DNA of 64,000 bases from Taiwanofungus camphoratus (GCA_003999685.1 CP021220.1:682001-746000), one strand, 5' to 3'; counted from the stretch's first letter, positions 23,901 to 34,332 are shown. The notes: generated by a model not told the origin, from the letters alone. Numbers and translations are program-made.

Positions 23901-24143
23901 GGGAGCACGGGGCGTACCAGGAGAAGTTGGAGGCCGCGCCATAGGGACAGAACTAATCGAGTGCGCACTGCGTTTGTGGGTGGTTGCTGCAGAATGCGAG
24001 GCAGACCGTGGAGGATTGCATTCTGGGCTGCGCGTGTTCGTGAAGGTAATAGTGACAGAGAAGGGTTCGCCAGCGAAGTAGGACGCCTGGGAAGGAGTAG
24101 CAACAACGCGTATAGCGTCGTCCAGGCGGGCCAATTCAGTCAT
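20962..24143 (-). CDS. RGP1: Rgp1, Ric1-Rgp1 guanine-exchange complex subunit
   Basis: Seven exons on the minus strand: 24143-23663, 23581-22637, 22552-22361, 22305-22171, 22104-21892, 21823-21690, 21633-20962; 923 aa. Rgp1 partners Ric1 as the exchange factor for Ypt6/Rab6 at the Golgi. The arrestin-like N-terminal strand (IRVVATPSQASYFAGEPFSV, ITFTNTR) is followed by about 400 residues of Ser/Pro-rich sequence, then conserved blocks: APGESHTYSITLPEHLPPTYKG, MRFSYEFILGICRA, PKPYDLLWP, ASYDVNKDGVKVAVLTFTKS, AYRLGETVLGVVEL, LKLSAILEAHESLP, TTFSLDIPPDASPAFQV and VKVWPGNTAFK-like KVWPGNTAFKATEVVFDV at the end. All six introns are GT-AG and keep frame, and each falls in a conserved block. The protein is longer than yeast Rgp1 (663 aa) because of the insert. 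Confidence 0.92.
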
Positions 24144-24443
24144 CCTTTGACCATACAGATATGAAGAAACCTCGAACGAGGATGCAGGAAATTGAAAAGC
24201 CCAGGAAGTAGTCTAGTGCATACTACTTATTAGTACAGTACAGAAAGTGGTCACAGCACTTTGCGATCACGTGAATCTCACAACTTTTAAATATTTATTT
24301 AGTCATTTGTCCCACGCTCGCGTATTTGCGTGCCTTTGGACGAGGATTCAAATATGGCAAGGTGTGTCAATCGCACTCTAGCAAAACTTTTGCTTCCGTT
24401 CTCGAGAACTCGTTATCCACACTGATTTGTCGCTTTCGACATC
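24144..24443. promoter_or_regulatory. Compact divergent promoter RGP1 / cullin-like, with TCACGTGA
   Basis: 300 bp separate the start codons of two divergently transcribed genes. The perfect palindrome TCACGTGA at 24267-24274 matches the Cbf1/bHLH E-box consensus RTCACRTG. An A/T-rich run (AAATATTTATTTAG) follows at about 24288. Co-regulation is inferred from the layout only. Confidence 0.45.
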
Positions 24444-25469
24444 ATGTCGAAAGATGCAGGGGGAGTCTCGGCCATGGACCCGCCTCCACCGCCGCCGCTT
24501 CCTAACCCGTCCACAGGAAGCGCTAACCCTTCGGCCTCACTACCAGCTCTCTGGGGCTATCTTCAGCCTGCGCTCGATCACATAGTCCGTTCGCCAACAA
24601 ACAATCCGTCCAAGGCTCCCTCAATTGACGTGAGCTATCATATGGGCGTGCACACCGCCGTCTACAATTACTTCACGTCTCAGCCTGAGATCTCGGCTGG
24701 ATTCGCTGCAGGAGGTTTAGGTACAGCATCCCATCCTCTCTCCGCGGACAAGGGCAAAGCAAGCGGCACGGACCTCTATGAACAGCTGGACCGGTACTAC
24801 GCGGATGTTGCGCGCGAGCTTTTCCTCGGCGCACCCAACGACGACGCCTCGCTGGTCCACTATCTCGTGCCGTGCTTCAATCGCTACGCCGCCGGCGCAC
24901 AGTCTGTCTCCCGTCTGCTGAATTATGTGAACCGCCACTACGTAAAGCGTGCAATCGATGAGGACCGCGGATGGCTGCGGCTCACAGACGTACTCGATGC
25001 TGTCGCACGTACGATCCATGAAGACGATACGCGCGAAAAGGTCCAAAGGCGCCTTCGCGAGCGCAGGACAGAAGAGCTGAGGAAATGGGGCTACGAGGAG
25101 GGTGGTTCTCCTACGTCCCTTGCCCAAGCCGAAGCATATGCAGAGGCCGCGAGTTCTCCCGATCGTGTCGTCTCGTTGGCAGCCGTCGCATACCGTCAGT
25201 TCAGGATCCAGGTTATTGATCCCCTGCTGGCTGTGCCGAAGGCGAAAGGGAAGGGAAAGAAAAAGAAGCCGCCAGCTAATGATGATAAGCCATGTATACC
25301 CCGAGGACGACTTGCTCGCGCCGTCAAGGAGTTCTTGGAGTCGAAGGGGGGCGACGAGGAGGAACGCGAAAGGTTGGCGGGGGAGTTAGCCATTACTTTG
25401 CGAACGTGCGGAATCAAAGTGGATCATCCACTACGCAAGAAGCTGGACAAGTATATACCTCTTGAGTGA
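24444..25469 (+). CDS. Cullin-N-terminal-repeat-like protein lacking the cullin homology domain
   Basis: This is a single exon encoding 341 aa. After a Pro-rich start, residues about 30-215 resemble the first cullin repeat: a helix around LWGYLQPALDHIV, then YHMGVHTAVYNYFTS, then DLYEQLDRYYADVARELF, then LVHYLVPCFNRYAAGAQSVS and LLNYVNRHYVKRAIDEDRG. These correspond to CUL1 segments such as 'YTHVYNYCTS', 'LYKRLKEFL' and 'YLNRHWVRRE'. In cullins this region binds the Skp1/F-box or other substrate adaptors. The C-terminal cullin homology domain (Rbx1 docking, Nedd8 lysine) is absent; the protein ends in a Lys-rich linker and a short helical region. It could be an adaptor-binding decoy or scaffold. 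It is not obviously a pseudogene, since the frame is open and codon use looks normal. Confidence 0.8.
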   Translation: MSKDAGGVSAMDPPPPPPLPNPSTGSANPSASLPALWGYLQPALDHIVRSPTNNPSKAPSIDVSYHMGVHTAVYNYFTSQPEISAGFAAGGLGTASHPLSADKGKASGTDLYEQLDRYYADVARELFLGAPNDDASLVHYLVPCFNRYAAGAQSVSRLLNYVNRHYVKRAIDEDRGWLRLTDVLDAVARTIHEDDTREKVQRRLRERRTEELRKWGYEEGGSPTSLAQAEAYAEAASSPDRVVSLAAVAYRQFRIQVIDPLLAVPKAKGKGKKKKPPANDDKPCIPRGRLARAVKEFLESKGGDEEERERLAGELAITLRTCGIKVDHPLRKKLDKYIPLE

Positions 25470-25858
25470 CCAGTTATATCGTCTCATACTGTCTCGTTGT
25501 GAACCGCGTCAATTCTTTTTTATTATATCTCCCCCTACCGCCGAACGTCTAACCTATTGGTCTAACGTATATTTTAGGAATACTGCTCTCTTTTGACACA
25601 CACGTCTGGTAGATGCCAGAGCAATAAGGTTATAATTGAAATGATTTCACCTGTATGGCCTCTGCTTTCGCATTCTGTACCACTTTTCATGAAGGTGTTG
25701 GCTTGTTGGTTTAACATATCAAGATCAATTATATATCTTTGTCGGTATCAATGATACGCTCTGGGTCGATGCATGTAATAGAGTAAAAGCTGCACTGAAA
25801 ATTGCGCAATCAAACAATATCCAGAAATATACACAGCAAGCACATAGATTAGCACGAA
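25470..25858. other. Convergent 3' spacer, A/T-rich
   Basis: The stretch lies between the cullin-like gene and the methyltransferase gene, both ending here. No coding signal is seen. Confidence 0.5.
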
Positions 25859-28240
25859 TCACACTCTGACCCAACCTCGACAGCTTTCTGTACCACACGT
25901 ACATTTCCTTGCGCCAGGCGGCATTTTCGACTTGCCTTTACCCTTGCCCTTCCTATGCGCGGCCCCAGCCTTGGGGTCATAATCAATGGTAAGCTCGGTC
26001 CGCGCAGGAATTTCCTGCATTGTCGCGAATGCTAGGTAGGGCTGATTGAGCTGGGCTTGGCGAGTAAGCCGCGGAGAGGATGAACTGGTAAAATTGCACC
26101 TACCTCAGGTATACTGTCCCAGACGACGGGGTACACGCACATGTTTGGTTCACACGAATGACTGATCAGCATGTCGAGTGAGCTGCTTGCCTTGCACCAT
26201 CAGCGGAATTGATCTACCCACTTGATGAATCTGGTCCAGTTACCTGCAGCAAAGTAGTCAGAAATCAGAGGCCTGTTATCGGCGTAAAAATCGAGTTGCC
26301 GTACCGTGCCTGTATCCATCGACAGAATACCTTTCTTGTTCATCGTCGTCATCGTCGCTGCCTCCCTCGTGCACATCGAGGTCGAATATATACGACTTGC
26401 GGTCACCCGTGAGCGCACACGCTTCCTTGCGTGGTCTGGCAGAGTCAGACCACGCTTCGACAAACCTTTGGACAGATCGTGCTCACATGAGCTCCCTATA
26501 CACAAGTGTCGTGTCAATGTCACTACCTAGGATTGGAGCGGTGAAGGTATACCCGGTATAGATACCAACTACTTTTCCCTTGGCGAGATCTATGGTCGCA
26601 CGAGCACCCCATCCACAGTCTCGAGTACGGAAGACTTCGATGGGGACATTCCGCGGCTGCTGCGCGACGCGATTGGGGCAGGCCCGTCTGCGACATGAGC
26701 AATTCTGAGTTGGACATGTTAAGTCAATAAGTGAGCGTGACATGCATTCGACGCACCTTATTGCACTCGATGACTTCAACTCCTGGTGGGAGATTGAACC
26801 TGAAGAGACCCTAAGAGTTGTGTCGTCTGCATCTGACGTGCGCCGCTCTATGGGATGTGGCCAACCTTGTCCGTATACGCGAATTCCTTTTCGCCATCGT
26901 CGTTGACCAGTTCCGAAGGGCCTTGACAGCCACACGTCCCAGCATCCTCGCAGAGTGCCGTACACTCACAGCTAACGAGACAATTGATCGTCTCATCCGA
27001 GTAGGGGACACCCGGTGCACTATCATTGTCGTACACTCAACAAAATCAATATAGTCCTCAAGCGGTCACCGCGAACGTACCGCACATAATAATTTTCGCA
27101 ATATTGAAAGCCGTCCAAACTAGGCGGCACCTCCTCCTGGTTGACCTCGTTGACAAACGTCACGAACGCCGCACCCGAACGCTTCGCAGCACCCGTCCAT
27201 GAACGTTGCAGCTCTGCACAGCGGTCTACCGTTTCGTCCCTGAATTCTGGCGAGGCGGACCGAATTATCTGACGCTTTCGCTGCGGGAGGGGCTTTATAG
27301 GCCGAGCGGTGCGTGGGGCACTGAGAATAGGCACAAACGCAGAAGTCACGGAGGGGGAAACAGGAAAAGTAGATGTTAGCCGTTGAGGGGGAGGACGGGA
27401 TACAGAAGAGGGCCGAGGCCATTTTGGAATAGATGATTCAGACTGATTATGGGTATGAAGGGGTGTCGCTACCCTTGGAGTAGTCTGGTGCATGCATCAC
27501 TTGTCATTTCAATCCGAAATCAGGACCTAGGGGAAAAACTGATACCTTGGTTGACTTGGATAACAATGATCTAGCTGACAATGGTCTCAAATGCGTCGCT
27601 GCACTCGTAGACCGTGGCCTCGGATCACCGTCACCGTCATCGTCGTCACTCTCATCCTCCTGATCCTCCTGATCTGAGTCCTCATCGAACCGACTCCCCC
27701 GCGATCTTGAACGCTCATCCCCACCACTACCTTGTGCGTCGTCACTCTTGTCGTCCCTACCGCTCCCGTCAGACATTTGCTCTATATCATCCCACCCCTG
27801 GTACTTTGCCAAGCTGCGCGCCATCCATCTCGCCTTCTTCTCCTCGTACGCTTGCGCCACCTCCACCGTCGCGTCCTGGTGCCAAAGGAGCTCGGGGTCG
27901 ACCCGGATGTCCATGCTGGAGCTCCTCGCCGCCGCCTCTACGCGTTTGCGCGCCTGACGCTCGTCCCACGCGCGCCGCAGCGCCGCCATGTCGTCCATGC
28001 TCTCCTCCGTCTCCCACGTCGTGTTCGTCCCGTCCGGGCGGTGCCACTGGCCCCATTTCACTTCGTACCTGCGCGCGATGAGCAAGCGGGAGAGGGCATG
28101 AAATTCCGGACGCACAGTTTGTTCCCGACTGCATTGATCTCCTCAGAGACGATGCCGAGCACGGGCCATTCAGCGTTGGCATCATCACCCCAGTCTTCTG
28201 GCGGGGGAGGTGAGGCTTCCCATATTGGAGTCATTGCCAT
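25859..28240 (-). CDS. Clr4/SUV39-type H3K9 methyltransferase (chromo, pre-SET, SET, post-SET)
   Basis: Ten exons on the minus strand: 28240-28116, 28068-27546, 27484-27081, 27019-26866, 26810-26757, 26704-26553, 26465-26305, 26243-26222, 26161-26104, 26050-25859; 614 aa. A chromodomain spans about residues 15-75 (WPVLGIVSEE, KLYEVKWGQWHRPDG, TTWETEE). An acidic Asp/Glu/Ser linker follows, then a Cys-rich pre-SET (about 355-440: CLVSCECTALCEDAG, CGCQG, CNKNCSCRRRACPNRV). The SET domain (about 440-585) has GWGARA, SYIFDLD, YSVDGYRHGNWTRFINHSC, EPN and ELTIDYD. The post-SET motif is CTCGTESCRGW at the very end. This is the family that deposits H3K9 methylation and builds heterochromatin. All GT-AG joins keep frame; the exon encoding GNWTRFI is only 22 nt. 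The join at 27081/27019 is the least certain. Confidence 0.92.
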
Positions 28241-28541
28241 GCTCAAGGGGCTTCAGGTCGAGCTTCAATCAATATACAATCGCGAGCATAACGGCTTTTT
28301 CACGTGACCGCATACGGGTCTGATCATAGATGTCAATCATGTCATTCACCATGTACTTATGCTGTTATCGGCACCTAACTAATCTTTGACTAGAACACGG
28401 AAGATGTATTTTCCCCAGTAGCGACTGCGCTCATTGAGAGTCGAGGTTGAGCGATATTTAAATCTCTGCACCGAGTGTCTCCAGGACCCAGGTGCCTCCA
28501 TTCCCATAGTATCTTTCTACTACCAACTTGGCACACCTAGC
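28241..28541. promoter_or_regulatory. Compact divergent promoter, methyltransferase / A-B barrel, with TCACGTGA
   Basis: 301 bp separate two divergent start codons. TCACGTGA lies at 28300-28307, the same palindrome as in the RGP1/cullin-like spacer. GATATTTAAAT near 28450 is a TATA-like element on the plus side. Confidence 0.42.
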
Positions 28542-29094
28542 ATGACGATCCAACACATAGGTGCGCTCCCCCACGATTCCCCCATGCCGCACGCCACTCA
28601 GCGGCCGGTCTCCCCAGTCCTCGGGAAGCTCAAGCCCGCCTCCGCGCTGCCCGCCCCGACGGAGGAGATCTACGCGATCGCCCGCACCATGCTCGCCTCG
28701 GTCCCCGGCGTCACGAACCTGCACGTCGGCGCGCCGCTGTCCACGCCGGCGACGTTCAACCAGGGGTACGACTTTGATGCGCGCTCTCGCTTGTCCTGCG
28801 TTAGGCGGACTGACTGGCGTCGACGATCGCGGCTGCGGCGCGGACGGTGTGGTGCGCAGCGCTCGCGATTACGTTTGCAGACCTCGACACGTTCATGTGA
28901 GTGGTTGGCTGCCAGGGCGTGGATTTGTCTGTGGTCCGTGCACGGCGACACCGGGACGTCCTACCGGATGGAGTCGCTAGAACATCGCTGTGAGTAGTGG
29001 CGCTATGCAACATAGCACGACCAACGCTGGCATCCAGCTTGTGCATAACGTAAAAGACGGAGTCCTCAGGATGGACTGGCACTTCATCTGGTAG
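28542..29094 (+). CDS. Stress-responsive A/B-barrel (dimeric alpha-beta barrel) domain protein
   Basis: Proposed exons: 28542-28560, 28618-28776, 28860-28896, 29016-29094; 97 aa. The order MTIQHIVLGKLKPAS, then TEEIYAIARTMLASVPGVTNL, HVGAPLSTPATFNQGYDF, ALAITFADLDTF and the last strand VKDGVLRMDWHFIW fits the small A/B-barrel family: strand, helix, PGV, GYDFAL strand, ending in a D-W strand. Introns 1 and 3 are GT-AG. Intron 2 must begin ATGCGC rather than GT to join GYDF with ALAIT; no GT donor nearby keeps that frame. It may therefore be an AT-AG intron, a mutated donor in a dying gene, or a sequence error. The function of such proteins in fungi is poorly known. Confidence 0.62.
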
Positions 29095-31087
29095 GTCTGT
29101 GGATACCAAGCATGATTCTGATCAATAGACCCCACTGCTACTTTCCCAGACTGTCATCCCTCGCCGCATTCTGATTCCGCTCTTTCACATTACCAGTGCA
29201 TACCTCGGACACCCTATACACGTCGAGTGCGCAATCATCGCCTTTTCTCTTCCTCGCTGCTCCTGATGACTCCTCGAACCACCAGGTTTCAAACCAAGTA
29301 CAGTTCCGCGCTGCAAGGTGCGCCGCGCGTCCGCAACACCCGTTCGCGAATACAGCTGACGCGCGCGCAGATATGATCGCGTACCAGTTGTCCTCCGAGC
29401 CTTCGAAGCTCTGATGGCAGCAGATAGGCTGTACTGCTACGCAGACGTGTCGTATATCTACCCGTATGTATGCCCCCTCTGTAACACTAGCCTGAAGGTG
29501 CTGCTGCTGCGTGTATGATATTCCCGGCCGCAACCGGTGGAATCGCTCGCAGCTCTCACGGCGCGCGGATACCGTGACCAAGGCATCGACCATCAGTGTA
29601 TTGAGTCTGCATCTCACTCAAGGTGCCCTGCTTTGATTCCGTCGACTTCCTAAACATCCGCCTGCAGTTAACACCGGTTCGGCGTTGGGCGCCACAGGCT
29701 GTGACCTTTGGCGGACGACGACATGTCCGTATCGACCTGTCTGTCTCAACTACATACCATTCCTACTCGATGGGCGCTGCACTGCCGTCAATGTGTGACG
29801 GAGGACTCTGTCTTGTCCCATTTTCTACTCACATTAGGAGATCAACCGGTCGCGATCGTGGGCTGACCGTAATTTTCTCAGCGAGAACACCGTTTTCTTC
29901 GAGGTGGGATGTGTTCTGTAAGACAAATCCACCTGAACGACCAGTGATGTTGACGGTCGTGTCCGATTGTCACGGGCGGGGCCAGTTGTGTGATGTGCTT
30001 CTGCGAATTGACATGCCGCTGCTGATGTGTTTTGTTTCTGCTGGCGTGAGGCAGACGATTTTGTCTTCTGTGGCGGTCTCAAGTTAATGTCAAGAGGTTG
30101 AAGGCGAAATGAACGTTGATGCAGAGTGGTGAGTCAACAGTCAGATAGACAAGTTGTGAGTGTAACGACGTCAAAATACACGCTAATGCTCCAGAAGGAG
30201 GTTGCCTAGATCTAGCCTTCGTTGTATCGAGCGCGCAATCACCCCGATGCCGCGGGATCTCGGGACAACATAGCCGAGGATCGAGAGCATTGAAGGAGGT
30301 ACGTAAGGGGAAATCAAGTGCGCGAATATGCCGATTCATTTGTTTTTTTTCCTTCAGAAAGTGCTTTCGAGAAGAGAAGGTCGTGATCGACGTGGATCGA
30401 GTTCCGACAAACAGGAAAGAAAACTGGCGCGAGCAGGCTTGTGCGGAGAAAGCGCGAAGCAGAAGAGTTGCGCAATGGGACGAGCATATGGCGAGCGGCA
30501 CGAGAGAAGGACCACTTGCGCAGACGATGGGACATTCTTGGACCGAAGCCAGTGCAATATATACTTATTTCATCTCCCGAAATGTGGCGCTGGCGGACCA
30601 TTTCACTGCCTCGGCCTGTCACTAAGCACCCAAAGAGGATGTTTTGACGCAAGAGAAGGGCGAGCGAGCGTGCACACCACCCGGCATGGGCAGGCCTCGG
30701 ACACAAAAAGAGCAAGGCAGTTTCCAAAAGGAGAAGATGATGAATCCGGAACAGGCAGGTGTCGTGCTTCGACGCGGATGCTTCGGCGGCGGCGATCGCA
30801 ATATGCACACAACCGGCGTGCGCCCGGCCGGATTCGCGTCACACACGCGCGCTGTTCTGCCCAGCACGCCTGTCACTCGCCCAACACGACAATCATAAAG
30901 AGAGCAGCAGGCGCGCCGGCCCCTTGTCACGCCCATCGCACGGGCTTGCCACTCGGCGCTCTTTCTCCCCGCTCCCATTTTCTTCTCCAGTCGCTCCCTT
31001 TTTTTCCTCTCGTCACCTCTTTCTTCCCTACCGCCATCTTCTCTTCACATTCGCTTTAGCATAATATTCCAGTCAATCTCTTATACC
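29095..31087. other. Intergenic, 2 kb with no supported gene
   Basis: Frames of 100-240 codons occur on both strands (29138-29617 minus, 29623-30087 plus, 30328-31059 plus), but they overlap each other, have no recognisable domain and no convincing splice logic. The last part is the promoter of the next gene. Confidence 0.45.
30958..31050 (+). promoter_or_regulatory. Pyrimidine-rich (CT) tract upstream of the gene at 31088
   Basis: About 90 nt are nearly all C and T on the plus strand (CTTTCTCCCC, CCCTTTTTTTCCTCT, CTCTTTCTTCCCTACC), ending roughly 40 nt before an ATG in strong context (ACCATGG). CT-rich tracts in this position are common at fungal transcription start regions. Confidence 0.5.
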
Positions 31088-32577
31088 ATGGCCTCTGTTT
31101 CTATTCCCTCCTCTCCCGACCCTCGCTCCTCCCCCTTCTCCCTCCAGGAGTTCAATGACCTCGTCTGCAGCGCATTCAACCTCAAGCCACACCCCAACAC
31201 CGCTGCCGACACCCTCCCTCTTGCACTCCCCCACCCGTACAACCATTCGCCCATATTCAGCTGCTTCGAAAGCGACACCGACCATGGCCATCACCAGCTC
31301 TTCTCCCCGCTGCGCACCGGGAGCGCTCGCGTGTCCACGGGCACCGCCTCCCATGTCCCGCCCGCAGCCGCCAAGTCTCAGCTTAACGCACAACCGAAGC
31401 CACACCGCGACCGCGACCAGGCGCACAGGGCGCGTTCCCCGCTCAGCATGCTCAAGCACGTCCGCACGCGCGCCTCCGCGCTCGTCCTCCGCCCCGCGAA
31501 CCTCAACGTCGCCCGCCTACCCGTCCCCGACCTCATCCCTGCGGACCCGCGCCCCTCGCTGTCCTCGCAGCACACCAGCACGTCCTCCGCGTTCTCCTTC
31601 CTCTCGCGCCCGCACACCCCCGAGTACGCGCGGTCCCGCTCACGCACCAAGAGCCTCCCCGTCCCGCACCCCGCTTCCTTCCTCCCGCTCACGGACCCCG
31701 GGAGCACTCGCGTGAGGCCGGCACGCGCCCCTGGCATGGAGAGCCTCCTGTCGTTTTTCGACGACTCTGGCTACGCGGACGCGTCGCGCGCGCCAGCATA
31801 CAGCCGTCCCGCGACCCCGCATCGCGCGCCTCCCGCGCTGCAGGTTCCGCTGCGCATACACGCGCGCCTGCCGCCGCTGCGCAAGGCGAAGAGCTACGGC
31901 GCGGGGCTGTTCCGGCGGCGCAAGCCCACTGGAGCGAATGTGAATGTAAATGAAAACGCGAACGTAGGTGTGAATATCGGCTTGTGGGACCTGGAGGCGC
32001 GCGGGGGGAGCAGGTGCCCGTCCCCGTTTACGTGCCCGCGGGCACCACCGCCGGTACCGCCTCTGCCAGCGTGGCAGGGAAGAAGCGAAGGGGAGGATGA
32101 AGAAGAAGGCGAGCTGACCGTCCCGGCGTATGTGTTTGAACGGAGAGGGAGCGCGGCGAGCGGTTCTACGATGGTATGTTTTTCTCCTGTGGTTTTGTAT
32201 ACGGTTCGTGTGCATTGGGGGTATGCATGGAATCCTGTCTCGCACGGGTGCATTACCTTCGTTGTGGTTATCTCCTGCAGAGGGCCTTGCCTTTCGTGGG
32301 CGCAAGCCCGAGGAGAGTGCTCGAGCGAAATAAGATATTTCTTCTCTGGACTCTCGGAAGATGCAGTCTCGTCTCTGTCTATCGCTTTTGGTTGCCCTCC
32401 TTCCGTCTGTGTACTTTCTATGCGCATATATGCGCTCCATTTCTTCGTTCCTATTCTGTCACCTCACTGCAGCACCTTGACAATAACAGAGGGACACTAC
32501 CTCATATGAGCCCTGAGCACTGCCGGAATTGGCAGAAGCGAGCATGGTTCTTCTTGAACTTCCGAATACAATTCTGA
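31088..32577 (+). CDS. Ser/Pro/Arg-rich hypothetical protein A
   Basis: Two exons: 31088-32173 and 32281-32577; 460 aa if the second exon runs to the TGA at 32575. The family is not recognised. Exon 1 is compositionally coding (strong third-position G/C, open for 362 codons) and rich in Ser, Pro, Ala and Arg, with motifs such as LSMLKHVRTRASALVLRPANL and a basic RKAKSYGAGLFRRRKP stretch, then an Asn/Val repeat. It begins with ATG in ideal context after a CT-rich promoter tract. The intron (GTATGT...CTGCAG) joins in frame to RALPFVGASPRRVLERNK. What follows in exon 2 (Phe/Leu/Cys-rich, overlapping a TATA-like block) looks less like coding, so the true end may be earlier. A similarly built gene lies just downstream. 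Confidence 0.55.
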
Positions 32578-32687
32578 TATCCTCTTCTCACCCTCTGATC
32601 TTCGCCTTCCGGTTGCTCCGCTTCTCAAACACTACGCGCCCGCACGTTCGTTATCTAGCGTATATATGCGCTCGATTTTTTCGATTC
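32422..32687 (+). repeat. Duplicated TATA block (two copies about 236 bp apart)
   Basis: GCGCATATATGCGCTC at 32422 and GCGTATATATGCGCTC at 32658 each begin a block of about 30 nt that continues CATTTCTTCG.TTC and GATTTTTTCGATTC. Roughly 26 of 29 positions agree. The second copy sits about 40 nt before the ATG of the next gene, so it is likely its core promoter; the first lies in the doubtful end of the gene before. Confidence 0.6.
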
Positions 32688-32701
32688 TCTCACATTACAC
32701 C

Positions 32702-34332
32702 ATGGACACGCAAATCGTTCGCCCGCTGACCGGCCTTCCCCTGCAGAGCTCCGCAAAATCCACCGCCAGCCTCAGCGACCGCATTGCGAGCCTGCTCCCG
32801 CTCGCACTTCCACCCAGCCTGCGACTGCGTGCACGCATGCGCCCGAAGACGAGCCTCACGATCGTGAGCACGCACTCGTCGCCCGGCTCGGGCTCGTCCG
32901 CGACGGACTCGACGGCGGGCTGCTCGCCGATCACGCCCACGGGCTTCGCGTTCCCCGCGTCGTATGCGTACACATACTCGGAGCATGCGCACGGACAGCG
33001 GGGGCAGGGGGAGCAGGAGCAGCTGGAGGGCGTGCGCACGCGCGCGGAGGACGGGGTGGAGGAGGCGGCGGAGACGTGGACGGTCGGCCGCGTGCTCACG
33101 CCTGAGGAAGACCCGTTCGCGAAGGCGGAGGTGCAGGTGGACGGTGTGAAGGCGCGAGGCCTTGATGCGACGCCGACGCCTGCCAAGGGGAGGGTGTCGC
33201 GGTGCGCGAGCAGGCAGGACGAGAATGCGGCCAGGCGCGCGAGTGCGGGTACGGGTGCGCATCTGAGTCTTGGTAAAGGGCCTTTGCCCGTGCCGAGGCC
33301 GTCGTTTGAGTCGCCGGCGTCTGCGGCGCCCACATTCCCCTCGTCCTGCTCTATTTACGATGTGCCCAACGACGAAGCAGGTGCCGAAGCTACGCCGCTC
33401 GCGCACACGTGGATCTCGTCGCGGTTCTCGACGCCGTCTATCATCAGCGCGTACTCTGCGACCTCTTCCGGCTCCGGCTCTGGGTCGGATTCGGAGGGCT
33501 GTGCCGTCGATGAGGATCCGACGTTCGTGTTCGGCACGCGATGTACGGACGAGAACGAGAACGAGAACGAGGCGCGACGGGAGTATGCGCCGTCTCCGCC
33601 GCCCAAGGACACCAACCGCCACACTTGCAACGGGATCCCAAGCTCGCAGAGCTCCTCTCCGAGCGCGTGGCGCGCCGAGCTGCGCGCATCACTCCCGCCA
33701 TCGCCAACTACACGCATGGCGTCCGTGCGCACAGTCGCGTCGGAACCTGCGGGGCGCGGGGCGCGTTCGGTGCAGCGCCCAGGCTCGCCGTTCCCGTTTA
33801 TGGGCGGGTCGCCCAGGAGAAGCGCGAGTGCGGGGATGGTGGAGGGAGACGACGATGGAGATGAAGAGTATGAGAGTGCGTTGGACGATTCGTTCGTCCT
33901 CGGTCGGCACGTCGGTGAAGATGAGATGCGGGGATGGCAGGATGAGGAGGCTAGTCCGACCGCTGAGGTATGTGTACGCTCATCTTTATGATCCTCGTAA
34001 AGGTAGAAAGTTGATCATGATGTTGTGCATGGTGGTCCTTTGCGATACAGGCGGACCCGGAAGACCTCACTCCGCGCGCGCCCACCTCCGCAGGCCCGTA
34101 TTTTTGCCTCCCAGTCGCACACGCACACACGCCCAAGGCCTCCGTCGACTCGACGGCCACCGTCACGCTCGCGCGCGCGCACTCGGCTCCTACTCCTAAA
34201 GCGGTGCCTCCCGCAACAGGAGCTGAGGAGACTGAGCATACTGGGGAGCAGGCGGAGTGGGACCCGCGCACAGCCGCATCAAGCCCGTTTTATAGCGCGC
34301 GGTCAAGCATCAGCTCGTATAGGAGTCTGTGA
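32702..34332 (+). CDS. Ser/Pro/Glu-rich hypothetical protein B
   Basis: Two exons: 32702-33967 and 34051-34332; 515 aa. The family is not recognised. The protein is of low complexity: Ser/Thr/Pro-rich with an ENENENE run, several SPSS and PSPTT clusters and a C-terminal SSPFYSARSSISSYRSL, consistent with a disordered, phosphorylatable protein. The intron GTATGT...GATACAG joins in frame, and exon 2 is compositionally coding to its TGA. An earlier in-frame ATG at 32666 overlaps the TATA-like block, so 32702 is preferred. Like the gene upstream it is a long disordered exon plus a short last exon, and the two may be distant duplicates; I see no clear alignment. Confidence 0.62.

Noticed and set aside
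30328-31059. Plus-strand frame of 243 codons upstream of hypothetical gene A
   Set aside because: It overlaps the CT-rich promoter tract and competing frames on the other strand, and has no recognisable domain.
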